From positions 1 through 9,758 of the forward strand of contig CAJPNA010000040.1 in the NCBI GenBank assembly GCA_905371865.1: a DNA stretch of 9,758 nt, read 5' to 3'. The stretch's first letter is position 1. Each line of letters begins with the position of its first letter. Made by a program: the position numbers and the translations under genes. The DNA comes from an uncultured Carnobacterium sp. (GTDB lineage Bacteria; Bacillota; Bacilli; Lactobacillales; Aerococcaceae). This document shows, piece after piece, positions 6,805 through 9,758 of this stretch. The notes below the pieces were generated by a model. It did no database searches. It saw only the letters and a list, made by a program, of their open reading frames with translations, and had not been told where the DNA came from.

Positions 6805-6915
6805 TTGGAGGCGAGTGAAGACTCAAAAGCACGCGAAAATAAGAAAGCACCCTCTGTCAAAGCGAAAGACCCTGATGTGAGCACCAAAACCAACCAGTTA
6901 CACTTACTTATTAAT
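6805..6915 (+). pseudogene. Decayed, inverted copy of the fakA 3' end
   Basis: Read on the plus strand, this stretch resembles the last ~120 bp of the minus-strand fakA gene. The best part is 6887-6913, which equals the fakA coding strand of 7272-7245 except for one missing base (27 of 28 positions). It corresponds to the end of the protein, ...NQPVYTYLL. Further upstream, CCCTGATGT (6870-6878), AAAGCGAAA and GTGAAGAC also match in the same order with gaps between. Translated, it gives EDSKAREN...KAKDPDV against EDAEASEV...EAKYPDV in FakA. Gaps that are not multiples of three show it is no longer coding. The FakA C-terminus is typical of its family, so fakA is the likely source and this stretch the copy. 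Confidence 0.65.
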
Positions 6916-6934
6916 AGGAGAAAAAGCGAAAGAC
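6859..6934 (+). repeat. 12-bp direct repeat AAAGCGAAAGAC
   Basis: AAAGCGAAAGAC occurs at 6859-6870 and again at 6923-6934, 64 bp apart. The two copies straddle the best-preserved part of the fakA-like remnant. It may mark the ends of a duplicated piece, or simply reflect A-rich composition. Confidence 0.45.
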
Positions 6935-6961
6935 GGAGAAACTTACGGATTCTATCGAAAT

Positions 6962-7000
6962 GGAAACTGCGCATGAAAAGCACACACCCTTCGCAGTTCC
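6962..7000 (+). repeat. Hairpin in the spacer upstream of copy B
   Basis: GGAAACTGCG (6962-6971) pairs with CGCAGTTCC (6992-7000), with one bulged A and a 20-nt loop. It precedes copy B. Just before it, at 6946-6955, CGGATTCTAT repeats a conserved segment of the two element copies. A second small hairpin, TACAT/ATGTA (7011-7026), follows. Confidence 0.5.
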
Positions 7001-7026
7001 GGCCACCATATACATTTACTTATGTA

Positions 7027-7226
7027 AAAAAAGAGTACAAAAATATCCTTACCGGATTCTATAGTCATCATCATAGCGACTAGTATTCGATGCGAATTAC
7101 AGATGCTTAGAAATTTATTTCTTAGCATCTGTTTGAGGCTCGAAAGGGACAAGACCAAGGCTTGTCCCGTTACAGCTTTAATGATGACTATAGAGAATAT
7201 CCGGAAGGATATTAGTACTCTTTTTT
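7027..7226 (+). repeat. Structured fold-back element, copy B
   Basis: The ends pair as AAAAAAGAGTAC (7027-7038) with GTACTCTTTTTT (7215-7226). Helices continue inward: 7042-7050 with 7205-7213, CCGGAT (7052-7057) with ATCCGG (7199-7204), 13 perfect pairs 7059-7071 with 7181-7193, and AGC/GCT (7075-7077, 7175-7177). Inside are two hairpins: 7100-7114/7117-7131, with a single T-T mismatch, and GGGACAAG/CTTGTCCC (7146-7153/7161-7168). The whole aligns with the reverse complement of copy A. Because both outer arms are flanked by T-runs (TTTTTT after 7220 on plus; TTTTTTT after 7033 on minus), the closing stem could also act as a bidirectional terminator, including for fakA, whose stop codon is only 7 nt away. 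If it is an RNA gene, the plus strand is the more natural direction for this copy. Confidence 0.8.
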
Positions 7227-7232
7227 ATTATA

Positions 7233-8918
7233 TTATTCTACAGATAATAAGTAAGTGTATACTGGTTGGTTTCCTTCATGGACTTCAACCTCTACATCAG
7301 GGTATTTCGCTTCTACAGCTTCAGTGATTTCTTCCACTTCGCTTGCTTCTGCGTCTTCACCATAGATGATTGTTAGGATTTCTGAATCTTCATCAATCAT
7401 TTTTTCAACCGTCGCAAGAGTTGCTTCCTTACGATCCGCAATACTTACTAAAATTTTACCATCTACAATCCCCATGAAGTCGTCTTTTTTAATTTCAACG
7501 CCATCAATGTTTGTATCGCGAACCGCATTTGTGATTTGACCACTTGATACAAGAGTCATTTGTTCGCTCATTGCAGCTTGGTTATCCTCTAAGCTTGCTT
7601 CTGGGTTGAACGCTAATAATGAAGCTAACCCTTCTGAAATGGTACGAGTTGCAACAACGGCAACGGCAGCATCTTCTGATACTTCAGCCGCTTGGTTTGC
7701 AGCCATTTGAATATTTTTGTTATTTGGTAATACGATGACTTTTTCAGCATGCGCTTCTTTTACGGCTTGAAGAATATCTTCCGTACTTGGGTTCATTGTT
7801 TGACCACCGTTGATGATTGTCGTTACACCCATGCTCTTGAATAATTCTTGAACACCTTCACCTGCAGCAACTGCTACGATTCCGTATTCCGCTTTTTGTT
7901 TTTGTGCTGCTTCTTTTACTTTTGCAGTGTAGTCAGTTTTTAACACTTCTTCGTGTTGGAGACGCATGTTGTCTACTTTCACTTTCATTAATGAACCGAA
8001 GCGTTGTCCGTAGTTCATGACTTCACCTGGACGCTCTGTATGCACGTGTACTTTGATGATCTCATCGTCTGCTACTACTAATAAAGAATCTCCAAGTTCG
8101 TTTAAATAGTTACGGAATGTATCGTAGTCGAAAGTATCTACGACTGTTTCACCTTCACCGATTTTCACCATAATTTCAGTACAGTAACCGAATTTGATGT
8201 CACCTGTTGATACGTGTTCGTAGTCAACGCCTGCTTCGTGGTGAGCCACTGAACTTAAATCGATTTTATTGCTTTGTAATGATTGAACTGGAATGGCTTC
8301 CCCTGTTAATGCTTCGAAGAATCCATTGTAAATGAATACAAGACCTTGACCGCCTGAATCCACTACGCCTACTTCTTTTAATACAGGTAGTAAATCTGGA
8401 GTTTTTGCTAAAGATTTTTCAGCGCCACGTAATACGGATCCCATTACTTCGATGATATCGTTTGAAGTTTCTAGTTTGCGAACACCACGTTTTGCAGATT
8501 CACGAGCAACAGTAAGGATGGTTCCTTCCACAGGTTTCATAACGGCTTTATACGCTGTTTCCACACCGTTTGTAAATGCTTGGGCTAATTCTTCACCAGT
8601 GATGACATCTTTCCCCACAACCGCTTTAGAGAATCCACGGAATAATTGAGATAAGATAACTCCTGAATTCCCACGAGCACCCATTAATAATCCTTTTGCT
8701 AAATCTTGTGCTAACTCACCTACAGTTGTTGCTGTAGAGTTTGCAACACGTTCCGCACCTGATTTGAAAGAGAGCATCATGTTTGTTCCTGTATCTCCAT
8801 CTGGTACTGGGAATACGTTTAATGAGTTTACGAATTCTGCATTTTCAGATAAACGCATTTCACCGATTTCTACCATTGCGCGGAAATCTTGAGCCGTAAT
8901 AGTTTTCATAGTTGCCAT
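7233..8918 (-). CDS. fakA: Fatty-acid kinase FakA (YloV, DhaL/DAK2-like)
   Basis: FakA is the ATP-binding subunit of bacterial fatty-acid kinase. It phosphorylates fatty acids held by a FakB (DegV-type) partner, feeding acyl-phosphate to PlsY/PlsX. The 561-aa length is typical. The N-terminal DhaL-type kinase domain (about 1-205) has NVFPVPDGDTGTNM (34-47) with Mg-binding aspartates D40 and D42, GARGNSGVILSQLFRGF (80-96) and VDSGGQGLVF (186-195). The middle domain has FGYCTE (243-248, C246) and VHVHTERPGE (290-299, H291 and H293), likely metal ligands by analogy with studied FakA proteins. The C-terminal domain (about 340-561) ends in the family-typical NQPVYTYLLSVE. No FakB gene is in the window. 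The ATG has AGGAGG 13 nt upstream, a somewhat long spacing. The gap from yloU is 37 nt, so they form one operon. Confidence 0.95.
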   Translation of the reverse strand: MATMKTITAQDFRAMVEIGEMRLSENAEFVNSLNVFPVPDGDTGTNMMLSFKSGAERVANSTATTVGELAQDLAKGLLMGARGNSGVILSQLFRGFSKAVVGKDVITGEELAQAFTNGVETAYKAVMKPVEGTILTVARESAKRGVRKLETSNDIIEVMGSVLRGAEKSLAKTPDLLPVLKEVGVVDSGGQGLVFIYNGFFEALTGEAIPVQSLQSNKIDLSSVAHHEAGVDYEHVSTGDIKFGYCTEIMVKIGEGETVVDTFDYDTFRNYLNELGDSLLVVADDEIIKVHVHTERPGEVMNYGQRFGSLMKVKVDNMRLQHEEVLKTDYTAKVKEAAQKQKAEYGIVAVAAGEGVQELFKSMGVTTIINGGQTMNPSTEDILQAVKEAHAEKVIVLPNNKNIQMAANQAAEVSEDAAVAVVATRTISEGLASLLAFNPEASLEDNQAAMSEQMTLVSSGQITNAVRDTNIDGVEIKKDDFMGIVDGKILVSIADRKEATLATVEKMIDEDSEILTIIYGEDAEASEVEEITEAVEAKYPDVEVEVHEGNQPVYTYLLSVE

Positions 8919-8955
8919 ATTTTTCTTACTTCCTCCTGACTAGAATCAACAAGCA

Positions 8956-9318
8956 TTACGCTTCAATGATTTTAACTCCTTGAACATATACATTCACTGT
9001 GTTCGCAGAGAATCCTAACATTGTTTCTAAGTTGTATTTCACTTGTTCTTGTACATTTCTACAAATTGCAGAAATTTTAGTACCGTATCCAACAATAATG
9101 TAAACATCAACCGCAACGCCCTCATCTTCTTGACGGATTACTACGCCACGAGAAAAGTTTTCTTTCTTCAAGATATCATTTAAGTTATCACGAATTTGAT
9201 TGCGGCTAGCCATCCCAACGACCCCATAGTTGTCTGTTGCAGCTCCACCAACAACCGTTGCAATGACTTCATTGCTGAGTTCAATTTGTCCATTTTCTGT
9301 TTGAATTTTTACTGTCAT
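8956..9318 (-). CDS. Asp23/Gls24-family envelope-stress protein (YloU-like)
   Basis: This 120-aa protein belongs to the Asp23/Gls24 (DUF322) family. Visible features are the opening ...GQIELSNEVIATVVGGAATDNYGVVGMA (10-37) and the central VAVDVYIIVGYGTKISAICRNVQEQVKYNLETM (68-100). The end is NTVNVYVQGVKI (106-117), giving an alternating strand-helix-strand pattern without a signal peptide or membrane helix. In Bacillota the YloU paralogue sits directly upstream of yloV/fakA, as here, which is why I prefer YloU over the longer stress-induced Asp23 or Gls24 proteins. Its molecular role is not established; relatives in staphylococci localise to the membrane through a partner. The ATG has GGGAGG 7 nt upstream. 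It is the first gene of the yloU-fakA operon. Confidence 0.93.
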   Translation of the reverse strand: MTVKIQTENGQIELSNEVIATVVGGAATDNYGVVGMASRNQIRDNLNDILKKENFSRGVVIRQEDEGVAVDVYIIVGYGTKISAICRNVQEQVKYNLETMLGFSANTVNVYVQGVKIIEA

Positions 9319-9349
9319 ACGAATACCTCCCTTTGAATGTATAAAGGTT

Positions 9350-9369
9350 TCTGCCTATTTTTAGACAGA
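9350..9369 (-). promoter_or_regulatory. Hairpin in the yloU leader
   Basis: TCTG.CTA and TAG.CAGA pair around a 4-nt loop. On the minus strand the remaining pair is a T-G wobble, so the yloU transcript would be fully paired. It lies between the -10 box and the Shine-Dalgarno. Its role is unknown. Confidence 0.3.
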
Positions 9370-9390
9370 TTGACACATTATTTCTATACT

Positions 9391-9399
9391 ATAATATCA
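9391..9399 (-). promoter_or_regulatory. Extended -10 promoter candidate for yloU-fakA
   Basis: TGATATTAT on the minus strand fits an extended -10 (TGn plus TATTAT). It lies about 73 nt before the yloU ATG. The -35 position is weak (TAGGTA at 17 nt). Confidence 0.4.
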
Positions 9400-9467
9400 C
9401 ATTACCAGACGATTACCTAGTTTTTTATCAATTTTTAAAAGGGGGTAAATCTCTATAACCGACTCAC

Positions 9468-9496
9468 TTGCAATCTTACTTCAACTATGCTAAATT
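9468..9496 (+). promoter_or_regulatory. Promoter for rpmB
   Basis: TTGCAA (9468-9473), a 17-nt spacer ending in TGC, and TAAATT (9491-9496) form an extended -10 promoter on the plus strand. The predicted transcript would begin near 9503, leaving a leader of about 60 nt before the rpmB ATG. Confidence 0.5.
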
Positions 9497-9509
9497 ATTT
9501 AAGTATATG

Positions 9510-9548
9510 ATTTAGTTCAAAATTATATCAGCTGATAATGAATTAAAT
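9510..9548 (+). promoter_or_regulatory. Leader hairpin directly before the rpmB Shine-Dalgarno
   Basis: ATTTAGTTCA (9510-9519) pairs with TGAATTAAAT (9539-9548) over 10 bp, with one G-U. Inside is the perfect 12-bp palindrome TATCAGCTGATA (9526-9537). The hairpin fills almost the whole predicted leader and ends 2 nt before the AGGAGG. It could affect translation, for example by L28 feedback, but this is inference. Confidence 0.45.
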
Positions 9549-9550
9549 GA

Positions 9551-9556
9551 AGGAGG
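9551..9556 (+). promoter_or_regulatory. Ribosome binding site fixing the rpmB start
   Basis: AGGAGG lies 9 nt before ATG 9566-9568, but only 3 nt before the in-frame ATG at 9560. The spacing selects the downstream ATG and the normal MAKVCYFTGRR start. Confidence 0.8.
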
Positions 9557-9565
9557 AGAATGAAA

Positions 9566-9754
9566 ATGGCTAAAGTATGTTATTTCACTGGACGTCGTTC
9601 TGAAACAGGTAACACTCGTTCTCACGCTATGAACGCTAACCGCCGTACTTGGAAACCAAACTTACAAAAAGTTCGTGTTTTAATCGACGGCAAACCTAAA
9701 AAAGTATGGGTTTCAACTCGTGCATTAAAATCAGGTAAAGTAGAACGTGTTTAA
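9566..9754 (+). CDS. rpmB: 50S ribosomal protein L28
   Basis: This 62-aa protein is bacterial ribosomal protein L28 of the large subunit. The hallmark sequence is clear: MAKVCYFTGRRSETGN (1-16), then RSHAMNANRRTWKPNLQKV (18-36), then VSTRALKSGKVERV at the C-terminus. It is complete, with the stop TAA at 9752-9754. The start is chosen at 9566 because of Shine-Dalgarno spacing and family N-termini; an in-frame ATG at 9560 would add only MK. It is transcribed away from yloU-fakA. The divergent pairing of rpmB with the yloU-yloV genes is the arrangement found in Bacillus subtilis and many relatives. The protein is very basic, as expected for an rRNA-binding protein. Confidence 0.98.
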   Translation: MAKVCYFTGRRSETGNTRSHAMNANRRTWKPNLQKVRVLIDGKPKKVWVSTRALKSGKVERV

Positions 9755-9758
9755 TACA

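Noticed and set aside
6441..6818. Plus-strand open frame of 125 codons
   Set aside because: It runs through both arms of the copy A fold-back, has no proper Shine-Dalgarno at its ATG, and the translation looks like no protein. It is open by chance.
6805..7083. Plus-strand open frame of 92 codons
   Set aside because: Its first third is the decayed fakA-like tail in a broken frame, and the rest reads through the spacer and half of copy B. Frame-breaking gaps against fakA show it is not a gene.
6591..7100. 18-nt long-range complementarity between 6591-6608 and 7083-7100, first read as a pseudoknot linking two domains of one giant RNA
   Set aside because: The complementarity follows automatically from two inverted copies of one conserved unpaired segment, so it is not independent evidence of pairing.
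6762..7158. Minus-strand open frames in the fakA-recG gap (6762-6983 and 6952-7158)
   Set aside because: They read the antisense of the fakA-like remnant and of copy B; no Shine-Dalgarno or recognisable protein.
6427..7226. Assignment to GOLLD, ROOL, OLE, retron or group II intron RNA
   Set aside because: The size or hairpin-rich look invites these names, but I see no diagnostic motif, no reverse transcriptase and no prophage context, and the stretch resolves into two shorter inverted copies.
9370..9395. TTGACA plus TATAAT on the plus strand as an rpmB promoter
   Set aside because: Both boxes are good, but the spacer is only 14 nt (or 16 nt to a weaker TAATAT), and the promoter at 9468-9496 is better placed. 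A weak second promoter cannot be excluded.

Overview
The window looks like chromosomal DNA from a low-GC Gram-positive bacterium of the Bacillota, most likely a lactic-acid bacterium (order Lactobacillales). Shine-Dalgarno sites are strong, codons are AT-rich, and the gene order rpmB / asp23-like yloU / yloV-fakA / recG / plsX is the order known from Bacillus and its relatives. I cannot name the genus from the sequence alone. Every gene is on the minus strand except rpmB at the right edge.

Layout from left to right. (1) 1-852 holds three small membrane-protein genes on the minus strand, tightly packed behind one promoter at 882-910: a 92-aa protein that probably starts at TTG, a DUF454/YbaN protein, and a gene cut by the window edge. 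(2) 999-1328 encodes a 109-aa helical protein I do not recognise, with its own terminator. (3) 1456-3125 is an Lrp/AsnC regulator translationally coupled (ATGA overlap) to a class I/II aminotransferase, with a terminator after it. (4) 3278-6373 is a recG-plsX operon with a promoter in front of recG and a terminator after plsX. (5) 6374-7232 is an 859-bp stretch with no gene, described below. (6) 7233-9318 is the yloU-fakA operon. (7) 9319-9565 is a divergent control region, followed by rpmB.

The gene-free stretch is the unusual part. It contains two diverged copies (A about 6427-6698, B about 7027-7226) of a roughly 190-nt fold-back element in opposite orientations. After reverse-complementing copy A the two align end to end. 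Short segments between helices are nearly identical, while several helix arms differ in sequence yet remain paired in both copies, including double compensatory changes. That pattern suggests selection on a folded RNA or a DNA hairpin. Between the copies lies a decayed, inverted copy of the last ~110 bp of fakA, including a 27-nt stretch that matches except for one missing base. The recG promoter begins exactly where copy A ends. The area therefore looks like a site of repeated duplication and inversion around a structured, possibly mobile or RNA-producing element. I could not assign it to a named RNA or repeat family.

Functionally, fakA (fatty-acid kinase) and plsX (acyl-ACP:phosphate acyltransferase) both produce or use acyl-phosphates for phospholipid synthesis. 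They flank the structured element and recG. The Lrp-aminotransferase pair is a separate amino-acid metabolism unit.
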